A model generated the notes under the pieces. That model saw only the letters and a list, made by a program, of their open reading frames with translations. It made no database searches and was not told the DNA's origin. A program made the position numbers and the translations under genes. Below, piece by piece: positions 7,342 through 14,276 of a DNA stretch of 25,924 nt; the stretch's first letter is position 1; each line of letters opens with the position of its first letter. Origin of the DNA: an uncultured Lachnospiraceae bacterium (GTDB taxonomy: Bacteria > Bacillota > Clostridia > Lachnospirales > Lachnospiraceae); the NCBI GenBank assembly GCA_910586645.1, contig CAJUIS010000031.1, forward strand, positions 1 to 25,924, in the 5' to 3' direction.

Positions 7342-7881
7342 ATGTCACGTATAGGAAGAATGCCAATCGCAATTCCGGCAGGGGTTACTGTGGATATTGC
7401 AGAAAATAATCATGTGACGGTAAAAGGTCCGAAAGGAACTCTCGAAAGAACTCTTCCGGCAGAGATGAGCATTAAGCAGGAAGATTCTCAGGTTATCGTA
7501 ACAAGACCAAATGATATAAAGAAAAATAAGTCTTTACATGGTTTGACCAGGACATTAATCAACAATATGGTAGTCGGCGTAACAGAAGGTTACACAAAAA
7601 CGCTTGAAATCAACGGCGTCGGCTACAGGGCTGCGAAAGCAGGAAAGAAATTAACGCTGAATCTGGGATATTCCCATCCGGTGGAGATGACGGATCCGGA
7701 AGGACTGGAATCTGCTGTAGAGGGAAACAAAATCACCATTAAAGGCATCGATAAAGAAAAAGTTGGCCAGTACGCTGCTGAAATCAGAGACAAAAGAAGA
7801 CCGGAACCTTACAAAGGGAAAGGTATTAAGTATGCTGACGAGATTATCCGGCGTAAAGTTGGTAAGACTGGTAAGAAATAA
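7342..7881 (+). CDS. rplF: 50S ribosomal protein L6
   Basis: L6 lies near the factor-binding site of the 50S subunit beside the sarcin-ricin loop. The 179-residue product begins MSRIGRMPIAIPAGVTV and has the C-terminal signature RRPEPYKGKGIKYADEII. Two similar halves are expected from the known fold. Length is typical (177-180). AACAGGAGG precedes the ATG. Confidence 0.97.
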   Translation: MSRIGRMPIAIPAGVTVDIAENNHVTVKGPKGTLERTLPAEMSIKQEDSQVIVTRPNDIKKNKSLHGLTRTLINNMVVGVTEGYTKTLEINGVGYRAAKAGKKLTLNLGYSHPVEMTDPEGLESAVEGNKITIKGIDKEKVGQYAAEIRDKRRPEPYKGKGIKYADEIIRRKVGKTGKK

Positions 7882-7900
7882 GTAAAGGAGTGGACAGAGA

Positions 7901-8269
7901 ATGGTAAGCAAAAAATCAAGAGCAGAAGTTCGTGCAAAAAAGCACAAAAGGCTTCGGCATTATCTTGCCGGAACGGCTGACAGACCGCGTCTGGCAGTTT
8001 TCAGAAGCAATAATCATATGTACGCTCAGGTAATTGATGATACGGCTGGCAATACGCTTGTGTCTGCTTCTACTTTGGAGAAAGAAGTAAAATCAGAGCT
8101 TGAGAAGACCAATGACATGGATGCGGCGGCATATATCGGCACGGTAATCGCAAAAAGAGCGCTGGATAAGGGAATTACGAAAGTGGTCTATGACAGGGGC
8201 GGATATATTTATAAGGGTAAAGTTAAAGCTTTAGCCGATGCAGCTCGCGAAGCCGGGTTAGAGTTTTAG
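7901..8269 (+). CDS. rplR: 50S ribosomal protein L18
   Basis: L18 binds 5S rRNA and helps bring it into the central protuberance. The 122-residue product has the basic N terminus (SRAEVRAKKHKRLRHYLAG), TADRPRLAVFRSNNHMYAQVID, and the C-terminal VYDRGGYIYKGKVKALADAAREAGLEF. Length is normal (118-122). The ribosome binding site AAAGGAG is present, and the gap after rplF is 19 nt. Confidence 0.97.
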   Translation: MVSKKSRAEVRAKKHKRLRHYLAGTADRPRLAVFRSNNHMYAQVIDDTAGNTLVSASTLEKEVKSELEKTNDMDAAAYIGTVIAKRALDKGITKVVYDRGGYIYKGKVKALADAAREAGLEF

Positions 8270-8287
8270 AAGGAGGACGCAGAATAC

Positions 8288-8797
8288 ATGAAACGTACAA
8301 TTATTGATGCTGGTCAAATGGAATTAAATGAAAAAGTAGTGTCAATCAAACGTGTTACAAAAGTTGTAAAGGGCGGACGTAACTTCCGTTTTACGGCTTT
8401 GGTTGTTGTTGGCGACGGCAATGGTCATGTTGGAGCAGGATTAGGAAAAGCGGCTGAAATTCCGGAAGCGATCCGCAAAGGAAAAGAAGACGCGATGAAA
8501 AAATTAATTAAAGTGAAACTGGACGACAACAAGAGCATTACGCATGATACGACGGGAAAACATACCGGAGCGTCCGTATTGCTGAAGAGAGCTCCGGAAG
8601 GTACCGGCGTAATTGCCGGAGGCCCTGCCAGAAGCGTATGTGAGCTTGCCGGAATCAGCAATATCCGTACAAAATCTCTGGGTTCGAACAACAAGCAGAA
8701 CGTCGTGCTTGCGACAATTAAAGCTTTAAGCCAGTTAAAGTCTCCGGAAGAAGTGGCGAGACTTCGTGGGAAATCCGTGGAAGAAATCCTGGGTTAA
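8288..8797 (+). CDS. rpsE: 30S ribosomal protein S5
   Basis: S5 lies at the mRNA entry site and affects decoding accuracy. Spectinomycin resistance changes map to its N-terminal loop. The 169-residue protein has the N-terminal double-stranded-RNA-binding fold (ELNEKVVSIKRVTKVVKGGR, about residues 12-75) and the C-terminal domain with AGGPARSVCELAGISN and TKSLGSNNKQNVV. Length is normal (166-169). The loop VVKGGR is intact. AGAAGGAGGA stands before the ATG. Confidence 0.97.
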   Translation: MKRTIIDAGQMELNEKVVSIKRVTKVVKGGRNFRFTALVVVGDGNGHVGAGLGKAAEIPEAIRKGKEDAMKKLIKVKLDDNKSITHDTTGKHTGASVLLKRAPEGTGVIAGGPARSVCELAGISNIRTKSLGSNNKQNVVLATIKALSQLKSPEEVARLRGKSVEEILG

Positions 8798-8858
8798 GGA
8801 GCGCTTGTAAGACAGGCGTATGCCGGATCTTGGGGCAGTAATAAGGAGGACATTTAAA

Positions 8859-9041
8859 ATGGCAGATAAATTAAAAATTACACTGGTGAAGTCTACAATC
8901 GGCGCAGTTCCGAAAAACAGAAAAACAGTGGAAGCGTTGGGATTACGCAAAATCGGCAAAACGGTTGAGATGCCGGACAATGCCTGTGTACGCGGAATGA
9001 TCCGCAATGTAAGGCATTTAGTAAAAGTAGAAGAGATTTAG
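8859..9041 (+). CDS. rpmD: 50S ribosomal protein L30
   Basis: L30 is a small peripheral 50S protein of the bacterial short type. The 60-residue product has KITLVKSTIGAVPKN and the GLRKIGKTVEMPDN segment. The frame is open 13 codons upstream (from 8820), but TAAGGAGGA lies 8 nt before the ATG at 8859 and the resulting length matches the family (58-60), so this start is used. The 61-nt gap after rpsE carries a GGC-GTAT-GCC mini-palindrome at 8815-8824. Confidence 0.95.
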   Translation: MADKLKITLVKSTIGAVPKNRKTVEALGLRKIGKTVEMPDNACVRGMIRNVRHLVKVEEI

Positions 9042-9065
9042 TCAGCGAGATAAGGAGGTGTCAGA

Positions 9066-9503
9066 ATGGATTTATCAAACTTAAGACCTGCGGAAGGTTC
9101 GGTGCATGGTAATTTCAGAAGAGGACGCGGACATGGTTCAGGAAACGGAAAAACAGCCGGAAAGGGACATAAGGGGCAGAAAGCGCGTTCAGGAGCTCCA
9201 AGACCGGGCTTTGAAGGCGGGCAGATGCCATTATACAGAAGAATTCCAAAGAGAGGATTTACCTGCAGGAATTCCAAGGACATTGTGGCAGTCAATGTGT
9301 CAAGACTTGAGGCATTTGACAATGATACTGTTGTTACGGTTGATAGATTAATTGAGGCAAGAATCATTAAAAATCCCAGAGATGGCGTGAAGATTCTTGG
9401 CGAAGGAGAACTTACCAAGAAGCTTACCGTTCAGGTAAATGCATTCAGCGAAAGCGCAAAGGAAAAAATTGAGGCTCTTGGTGGAAAAGCAGAGGTGATC
9501 TAA
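9066..9503 (+). CDS. rplO: 50S ribosomal protein L15
   Basis: L15 is a late-assembling 50S protein with an extended basic N-terminal tail. The 145-residue sequence has the glycine-rich RRGRGHGSGNGKTAGKGHKGQKARSG stretch in pieces, then FEGGQMPLYRRIPKRGF, then a C-terminal domain ending in EALGGKAEVI. Length is typical. AAGGAGG precedes it. The TAA stop shares one base with the ATG of secY, as often seen in spc operons. Confidence 0.97.
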   Translation: MDLSNLRPAEGSVHGNFRRGRGHGSGNGKTAGKGHKGQKARSGAPRPGFEGGQMPLYRRIPKRGFTCRNSKDIVAVNVSRLEAFDNDTVVTVDRLIEARIIKNPRDGVKILGEGELTKKLTVQVNAFSESAKEKIEALGGKAEVI

Positions 9504-10822
9504 TGTTAAAGACACTCCGTAATGCATTTAAAATAAAAGATATACGGGACAGAATATTCTTTACGTTTTTTATGCTGATTGTAATCCGGATCGGAAGCCA
9601 GCTTCCGGTTCCCGGCGTCAATCGCGATGTATTTTTAGAGTGGTTTTCAGGCCGCAGCGGCGATGCGTTCAGCTTTTTTGACGCGATTACCGGCGGTTCT
9701 TTTGAACAGATGTCAATTTTTGCCCTGAATATTACGCCGTACATTACATCTTCCATTATCATGCAGCTTCTTACGATTGCAATTCCAAAGCTGGAGGAAA
9801 TGCAGAAGGACGGCGAAGAGGGAAGGAAGAAAATTGCGGAAATTACACGTTATGTGACTGTGGGCCTTGCTCTTATTGAATCCGTTGCACTGGCGGTTTC
9901 GTTTGGCAGAAGCGGTTATCTGACCAATTATAACGCATTGAGCGTAATTACTGTTGTTGCAACTTTGACGGCAGGCTCTGCGGTGCTTATGTGGATTGGC
10001 GAAAGAATTACGGAAAAGGGAATTGGAAACGGCATTTCCATTGTGCTTGTCATTAATATAATTTCCCGTCTGCCGGAAGATTTAAGCGTTTTATACCAGC
10101 AGTTTATTGCGGGACAGAGCATCCCGGCAAGAGCGGTGTTGTCTGCTGTTGTGATTCTTGCAATCATTGTTGCAATGGTGGTATTCGTTATTGTTCTGCA
10201 GGATGCGGAAAGAAAAATTCCTGTTCAGTATTCCAAAAGAATACAGGGAAGGAAACAGGTTGGCAGTCAGTCGACGCATATTCCGTTAAAAGTAAATACG
10301 GGCGGCGTCGTTCCGGTTATTTTTGCACAGTCTCTGATGCAGACGCCTGTTATCATTGCTTCTCTTTTGGGAAAAGGAGACGGAACCGGAATCGCAAGCA
10401 AGATTTTAAAAGGATTGTCCCAGTCTAACTGGTGCGATCCAAGTCAGCCGGTTTATTCGATTGGGCTTGTAATTTACATTGCGCTGATTATTGCTTTTGC
10501 GTATTTTTATACATCTATTACGTTCAATCCTCTGGAGATTGCGAATAATATGAAAAAGCAGGGCGGATTTATTCCAGGTATCCGTCCGGGAAAACCGACA
10601 AGCGATTATCTGACCAAAATCCTGACTTATATCGTATTTATCGGGGCTGTTGGTTTGTCCATTGTCGCATTTATGCCGATTTTTTTCAGCGGGGTATTTA
10701 AAGCAAACGTATCATTTGGAGGAACGTCAATTATCATTATCGTGGGCGTAATTATTGAGACAATTAAACAGATTGAATCACAGATGTTAGTACGTTATTA
10801 CAAAGGTTTTTTAAATGATTAA
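9503..10822 (+). CDS. secY: Protein translocase channel subunit SecY
   Basis: SecY is the pore of the SecYEG channel, which exports or inserts proteins at the cytoplasmic membrane. The 439-residue protein has the expected run of about ten hydrophobic segments. The first begins around FFTFFMLIVIRIGSQLPVPG. Others are near ITPYITSSIIMQLL, the plug-side region, and the C-terminal VGLSIVAFMPIFF and SIIIIVGVIIETI. The cytosolic loop QDAERKIPVQYSKRIQG and the loop NNMKKQGGFIPGIRPGK are highly conserved SecA- and ribosome-contact regions. Translation should be coupled to rplO through the one-base overlap. Confidence 0.97.
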   Translation: MLKTLRNAFKIKDIRDRIFFTFFMLIVIRIGSQLPVPGVNRDVFLEWFSGRSGDAFSFFDAITGGSFEQMSIFALNITPYITSSIIMQLLTIAIPKLEEMQKDGEEGRKKIAEITRYVTVGLALIESVALAVSFGRSGYLTNYNALSVITVVATLTAGSAVLMWIGERITEKGIGNGISIVLVINIISRLPEDLSVLYQQFIAGQSIPARAVLSAVVILAIIVAMVVFVIVLQDAERKIPVQYSKRIQGRKQVGSQSTHIPLKVNTGGVVPVIFAQSLMQTPVIIASLLGKGDGTGIASKILKGLSQSNWCDPSQPVYSIGLVIYIALIIAFAYFYTSITFNPLEIANNMKKQGGFIPGIRPGKPTSDYLTKILTYIVFIGAVGLSIVAFMPIFFSGVFKANVSFGGTSIIIIVGVIIETIKQIESQMLVRYYKGFLND

Positions 10823-10830
10823 TCGGGTAT

Positions 10831-10873
10831 ATACATTTGGAGATACTGGCATACGCCGTATCTCCAAATGTGT
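10831..10873 (+). promoter_or_regulatory. Long perfect hairpin between secY and adk
   Basis: A 14-bp perfect inverted repeat (10833-10846 with 10858-10871) starts 10 nt after the secY stop. It can extend by a T-G and an A-T pair to positions 10831 and 10873. The loop itself can form GGC-ATAC-GCC with one bulged T. No run of T follows (the next bases are GTCTAAATTT, counting from 10872), so it is a poor intrinsic terminator. An RNA-processing or stability site, or an attenuator, seems more likely. The stem is too regular to be coding sequence and lies in the 137-nt gap before adk. Confidence 0.6.
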
Positions 10874-10959
10874 CTAAATTTCTGAAAACATACAGGACGT
10901 ACCGGTATGTGTGCCAGAACGGTATCAAGGCATTTAGGAAAGTCAGGAGGATGTATTTT

Positions 10960-11604
10960 ATGAAAATTATTATGTTAGGGGCTCCAGGGGCAGGAAAGGG
11001 CACGCAGGCAAAACAGATTGCGGATAAGTATCAGATTCCCCATATTTCAACCGGAGATATTTTCCGGGCAAATATCAAAGAAGGAACGGAACTTGGAAAA
11101 AAGGCGAAGACGTTTATGGATCAGGGTGAGCTGGTGCCGGATGAGCTGACAGTTGCGCTTGTGGCGGACAGAATTGTAAAAGAAGACTGTAAAAACGGAT
11201 TTGTACTGGATGGTTTTCCAAGAACGATTCCACAGGCGGAAGCATTGGATAAGACTTTGGAAGAAATGGGAGAAAAGATGGATTACGCCATTGACGTGGA
11301 TGTGCCGGATGAGAATATCGTCAACCGTATGGGAGGCAGAAGAGCCTGCGTAAACTGCGGGGCAACGTACCATATTGTGAGCATTCCGACAAAAGTGGAA
11401 GGAATCTGCGATGACTGCGGAAGCGGGCTTATTTTACGCGAGGATGACAAACCGGAAACGGTTCAGAAACGTTTAAGCGTTTACCATGAGCAGACCCAGC
11501 CGCTGATTGAATACTATGGCGGACAGGGAATATTGAAAACCGTGGACGGAACGCGACCGATGAAGAATGTGTTTGAGGATATAATCCGGATTTTGGGAGC
11601 ATAG
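10960..11604 (+). CDS. adk: Adenylate kinase
   Basis: Adk converts ATP and AMP to two ADP in the cytoplasm. The 214-residue protein has the P-loop GAPGAGKGT at residues 7-15, the AMP-binding region STGDIFRANI and LDGFPRT. It has a zinc-stabilised LID domain with four cysteines (C130, C133, C150, C153), typical of Gram-positive long-form kinases. The frame is open back through the hairpin to 10837, and an ATG lies at 10951. The ATG at 10960 is chosen because AGGAGG ends 9 nt before it and MKIIMLGAPG is the family start. Adk after secY is the standard Gram-positive order. Confidence 0.97.
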   Translation: MKIIMLGAPGAGKGTQAKQIADKYQIPHISTGDIFRANIKEGTELGKKAKTFMDQGELVPDELTVALVADRIVKEDCKNGFVLDGFPRTIPQAEALDKTLEEMGEKMDYAIDVDVPDENIVNRMGGRRACVNCGATYHIVSIPTKVEGICDDCGSGLILREDDKPETVQKRLSVYHEQTQPLIEYYGGQGILKTVDGTRPMKNVFEDIIRILGA

Positions 11605-11608
11605 CTAT

Positions 11609-12406
11609 ATGCCGGTTACAATAAAATCTGCCAGGGAAATTGAGCTTATGAGGGCGGCCGGAAAAATTCTTGGCAAAGTACATCAGGATTTGGGAAAAGA
11701 ATTAAGGCCGGGAATGACTACATTGGAGATTGACCGGACAGGGGAAGAGATGATTCGAAGCTACGGATGCATTCCGTCTTTTAAGAATTATCAGGGATTT
11801 CCGTCTTCTGTCTGTGTTTCGGTAAACGATGAAGTTGTGCATGGAATCCCGTCTGACCGGCGTGTAATTCAGGAAGGGGATATCGTAAGCCTTGACATTG
11901 GCGTGATATATAAGGGATATCATTCCGATGCGGCAAGAACTCATGGAATAGGAGAGATATCAAAAGCGGCTGCTGATTTGATTTTGCATACCAGGGAGAG
12001 TTTCTTTGCAGGCATCCGTTACGCGTCTGCCGGAAACTATTTATACCAGATATCGGCGGCGGTCCAAAGAACAGCGGAGCGCTACGGTTACGGAGTCGTA
12101 AGAGATCTGGTGGGACATGGAATCGGTTCGCATCTCCATGAGGAACCGGAGGTGCCGAATTTCCGCAGATTCGGCAGAGGCATCCGTCTTCGCTCCGGCA
12201 TGACGCTGGCGGTGGAGCCGATGATTAACGAGGGAACCGGAAATGTGGAATGGCTGGATAACGGATGGACGGTTGTCACAAGAGATCACAAGCTTTCGGC
12301 GCATTATGAAAACACAATTCTGATTACAGGAGGAAAGCCTGAGATTTTATCTGTTACAGAAGATGAAATTGCAGAAGGCGTCTGGGATCCGGGAGGAATG
12401 TTATGA
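11609..12406 (+). CDS. map: Methionine aminopeptidase, type I
   Basis: This enzyme removes the N-terminal methionine from new proteins. The 265-residue product has the pita-bread fold markers and all expected metal ligands: D96, D107, H170, E203 and E234. The substrate-side histidine H78 is also present. Key segments are DIGVIYKGYHSDAARTHG, GHGIGSHLHEEP and AVEPMINEG. It is about 15 residues longer than the B. subtilis enzyme, and the extra length is at the C terminus (after ILIT), ending WDPGGML. Only 4 nt separate it from adk, and it overlaps the next gene by 4 nt (ATGA). Confidence 0.96.
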   Translation: MPVTIKSAREIELMRAAGKILGKVHQDLGKELRPGMTTLEIDRTGEEMIRSYGCIPSFKNYQGFPSSVCVSVNDEVVHGIPSDRRVIQEGDIVSLDIGVIYKGYHSDAARTHGIGEISKAAADLILHTRESFFAGIRYASAGNYLYQISAAVQRTAERYGYGVVRDLVGHGIGSHLHEEPEVPNFRRFGRGIRLRSGMTLAVEPMINEGTGNVEWLDNGWTVVTRDHKLSAHYENTILITGGKPEILSVTEDEIAEGVWDPGGML

Positions 12407-12666
12407 AAATAGAATTTGCAAAATCCCTGTCCGGGCATGACAAAGATCAGATTTATCTGATTTGGAAAAAGGAAGGGCGGTTTGCCTATCTGGTAGACGG
12501 CAGGCTGCACAAAACGGAAAAGCCCAAGAAAAAAAGCGAAAAGCATTATCAGATTGTGAAACATATACCGGAAAGTGTCCGGGAAATGCTGGAAGAAAGC
12601 GAATTATGGAACGATGATGTGATACGGCGGGCAGTAAAAGCATATGAACGGATTACAAATCAATAA
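12403..12666 (+). CDS. KOW-domain RNA-binding protein (L14e/L6e/L27e-like)
   Basis: This 87-residue, mostly basic protein matches the small KOW-domain proteins found between map and infA in Firmicutes (YbzG in B. subtilis, from memory). The N-terminal half has the KOW-like pattern AKSLSGHDKDQIYLIWKKEG, FAYLVDGRLHKTEKPKKKSEKH. The C-terminal half (about 52-85) is helical and acidic. Its role is not established. Position and fold suggest ribosome or RNA binding. It starts inside the map stop codon (4-nt overlap), so its output should follow that of Map. Confidence 0.88.
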   Translation: MKIEFAKSLSGHDKDQIYLIWKKEGRFAYLVDGRLHKTEKPKKKSEKHYQIVKHIPESVREMLEESELWNDDVIRRAVKAYERITNQ

Positions 12667-12685
12667 GCAGTAGGAGGCAATAGAA

Positions 12686-12904
12686 ATGTCAAAAGCAGAC
12701 GTGATTGAAGTAGAAGGAAAAGTAGTGGAAAAACTTCCGAACGCCATGTTTCAGGTGGAATTAGAAAACGGCCATAAGATTCTGGCGCATATCAGCGGGA
12801 AGCTGAGAATGAACTTTATCCGTATTTTGCCGGGAGATAAAGTTACAATTGAAATGTCCCCATATGATTTGACAAAAGGAAGAATTATATGGAGAGATAA
12901 ATAA
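12686..12904 (+). CDS. infA: Translation initiation factor IF-1
   Basis: IF-1 binds the A site of the 30S subunit and supports IF-2 and IF-3 at initiation. The 72-residue OB-fold protein has the family sequence SKADVIEVEGKVVEKLPNAMF, the GHKILAHISGKLRMNFIRI stretch and the end SPYDLTKGRIIWRDK. Length is exactly that of B. subtilis IF-1. TAGGAGGCAAT precedes the ATG. A strong promoter starts immediately behind it. Confidence 0.97.
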   Translation: MSKADVIEVEGKVVEKLPNAMFQVELENGHKILAHISGKLRMNFIRILPGDKVTIEMSPYDLTKGRIIWRDK

Positions 12905-12911
12905 TATTTTG

Positions 12912-12940
12912 TTGACACTGTCCGAATACTGTGCTATAAT
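12912..12940 (+). promoter_or_regulatory. Perfect-consensus sigma-A promoter upstream of rpmJ
   Basis: TTGACA (12912-12917) and TATAAT (12935-12940) are separated by exactly 17 bp. The base pair before the -10 box gives TGC, an extended -10 element. Both boxes match the vegetative consensus at all six positions. Transcription should begin near 12947, giving an RNA leader of about 100 nt before rpmJ. It lies 7 nt behind the infA stop, so it would drive the alpha-operon part (rpmJ to rplQ) independently of the upstream genes. Confidence 0.85.
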
Positions 12941-13001
12941 ACTACACGTACGTTTTGGACAAATGTGGATATTGCAGAATATTTGCAGTATGGAAAGAGG
13001 C

Positions 13002-13029
13002 TCCGCAGGGCATACGCCCGTTGTGCGGA
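13002..13029 (+). promoter_or_regulatory. Bulged hairpin in the rpmJ leader
   Basis: In the leader made from the promoter at 12912-12940, TCCGCA (13002-13007) pairs with TGCGGA (13024-13029). Directly inside, GGGC (13008-13011) pairs with GCCC (13016-13019) around an ATAC loop, leaving a 4-nt bulge GTTG (13020-13023). The ten pairs lie 6 nt before the rpmJ ribosome binding site AAAGGAGG (13036-13043), a position suited to translational control by a ribosomal protein. The function is inferred and no known leader family was identified. Confidence 0.5.
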
Positions 13030-13050
13030 CAGGAGAAAGGAGGATTTTCT

Positions 13051-13164
13051 GTGAAGGTAAGGTCATCAGTGAAGCCTATGTGTGAAAAGTGCAAGGTGAT
13101 CAAGAGAAAAGGAAGCATCCGGATTATTTGTGAAAATCCAAAGCATAAACAGAGACAGGGGTAA
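13051..13164 (+). CDS. rpmJ: 50S ribosomal protein L36, zinc-binding type
   Basis: L36 is the smallest 50S protein and stabilises rRNA near the factor-binding region. The 37-residue product has the C+ zinc ligands C11, C14, C27 and H32. The start codon is GTG, placed by AAAGGAGG 7 nt before it and by the family start MKVRSSVKPMC. Gram-positive bacteria often keep a cysteine-free L36 elsewhere. That cannot be seen here. It is followed by a 293-nt non-coding stretch. Confidence 0.96.
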   Translation: MKVRSSVKPMCEKCKVIKRKGSIRIICENPKHKQRQG

Positions 13165-13457
13165 TTGCCTTCTGTTTAGGGAGTAAATTATGTGCGGCTG
13201 CAGCGGGAGATCCACAGAGATAAATTCCGCTGTTCATAATAATGCAGTACTTGCGTACTGCTTTTGTCTGTATACGGATTTAACATACCGGAATTCGGGC
13301 AGACGTCTTTTGATTTTAAGTGATGGAAAGGCGGCAGGTGAATGCACAACATTTCAGGCCGGGGAACCGGAGCTGCAGAAGTCTGGCGCCGCAGAGAAAT
13401 GCCTGGGAGAGAAACGGCCTGGGCCGGTGAAAAATATTTATGGAGGTGCAACGACGA
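13165..13457 (+). promoter_or_regulatory. Long leader between rpmJ and rpsM
   Basis: This 293-nt gap is the longest in the ribosomal cluster. It contains a perfect 7-bp hairpin GCAGTAC-TTGC-GTACTGC (13244-13261) followed by TTTTG, which resembles a weak intrinsic terminator or attenuator. Further down is CAGGCC (13355-13360), which can pair with GGCCTG (13416-13421), closing about 55 nt that also holds a CCGG-GGAA-CCGG hairpin (13359-13370). The rpsM ribosome binding site begins 20 nt later. In E. coli the same position before rpsM holds the S4-binding alpha-operon leader. Here rpsD (S4) is also in the operon, so an analogous S4 control element is a reasonable inference. Confidence 0.45.
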
Positions 13458-13826
13458 ATGGCTCGTATCGCAGGTGTAGATTTACCAAGAGAAAAGCGTG
13501 TTGAAATTGGCTTGACGTATATTTACGGTATCGGCAGATCAAGCTCAAACCGTATTCTTGCAGAAGCAAAAGTGAATCCGGATACACGCTGTCGGGATTT
13601 GACAGATGAAGAAGTAAAAAGAATCAGTGAAGTGATTGAAGCGTCGCAGATGGTGGAAGGTGATTTGAGAAGAGAAATCGCTTTAAATATCAAACGGCTT
13701 CAGGAAATCGGATGCTATCGCGGGATCCGGCACAGAAAAGGGCTTCCGGTTCGGGGACAGAATACGAAGACAAATGCGAGAACCAGAAAAGGTCCGAAGA
13801 GGACAGTGGCAAACAAGAAAAAATAA
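13458..13826 (+). CDS. rpsM: 30S ribosomal protein S13
   Basis: S13 is in the head of the 30S subunit, bridges to the 50S subunit and touches P-site tRNA. The 122-residue protein starts MARIAGVDLPREKRVEIGL, has the helix-hairpin-helix segment YIYGIGRSSSNRIL, and ends with the basic tail RGQNTKTNARTRKGPKRTV. The frame is open six codons upstream, but TGGAGGTG fits the ATG at 13458 and the length then matches the family. Confidence 0.97.
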   Translation: MARIAGVDLPREKRVEIGLTYIYGIGRSSSNRILAEAKVNPDTRCRDLTDEEVKRISEVIEASQMVEGDLRREIALNIKRLQEIGCYRGIRHRKGLPVRGQNTKTNARTRKGPKRTVANKKK

Positions 13827-13856
13827 TATTATATAGAAGAAAGTAGGTTAGTTTTT

Positions 13857-14249
13857 ATGGCTAAAGTTACAAAAAAAGTGACAAAAAGGCGTGTGAAGAA
13901 AAACGTTGAACGGGGACAGGCACATATTCAGTCATCTTTTAACAATACGATTGTAACCATTACAGATACTGAAGGAAATGCTTTATCATGGGCAAGCGCC
14001 GGTGGTCTTGGCTTCAGAGGTTCAAGGAAATCTACTCCATATGCTGCACAGATGGCGGCTGAAACGGCAACTAAGGCAGCGTTAATTCATGGCTTAAAAT
14101 CAGTAGATGTTATGGTAAAAGGGCCGGGTTCCGGAAGAGAAGCGGCAATCCGCGCGCTTTCTGCCTGCGGTCTTGAAGTGACCAGTATCAGAGACGTAAC
14201 ACCAGTTCCTCATAATGGATGCCGTCCACCAAAACGCAGGAGAGTTTAA
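13857..14249 (+). CDS. rpsK: 30S ribosomal protein S11
   Basis: S11 lies in the platform of the 30S subunit near the E site. The 130-residue product has the conserved HIQSSFNNTIVTITD, GFRGSRKSTPYAAQMAAE and the C-terminal TPVPHNGCRPPKRRRV. Length is typical (129-131). The ribosome binding site is weaker than its neighbours' (AAGTAGGTTAG), which could lower its translation unless it is coupled to rpsM. Confidence 0.97.
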   Translation: MAKVTKKVTKRRVKKNVERGQAHIQSSFNNTIVTITDTEGNALSWASAGGLGFRGSRKSTPYAAQMAAETATKAALIHGLKSVDVMVKGPGSGREAAIRALSACGLEVTSIRDVTPVPHNGCRPPKRRRV

Positions 14250-14276
14250 TCAATCGAACAGGAGGGATAGTCAAAG

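Noticed and set aside
10837..10959. 41-codon upstream extension of adk
   Set aside because: It runs through the second half of the perfect hairpin, lacks a ribosome binding site and lies before the P-loop start typical of Adk.
12955..13050. TTG-initiated extension of rpmJ that would add 32 residues with a CxxC motif
   Set aside because: No ribosome binding site precedes the TTG, which lies close to the predicted transcription start. AAAGGAGG and the normal L36 length point to the GTG at 13051.
13190..13504. Open frame of 104 codons between rpmJ and rpsM with a fair ribosome binding site (GGGAG)
   Set aside because: The predicted protein is low-complexity, Cys-rich and unlike any family I know. 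It overlaps the first 47 bases of rpsM, and the region looks like a structured RNA leader.
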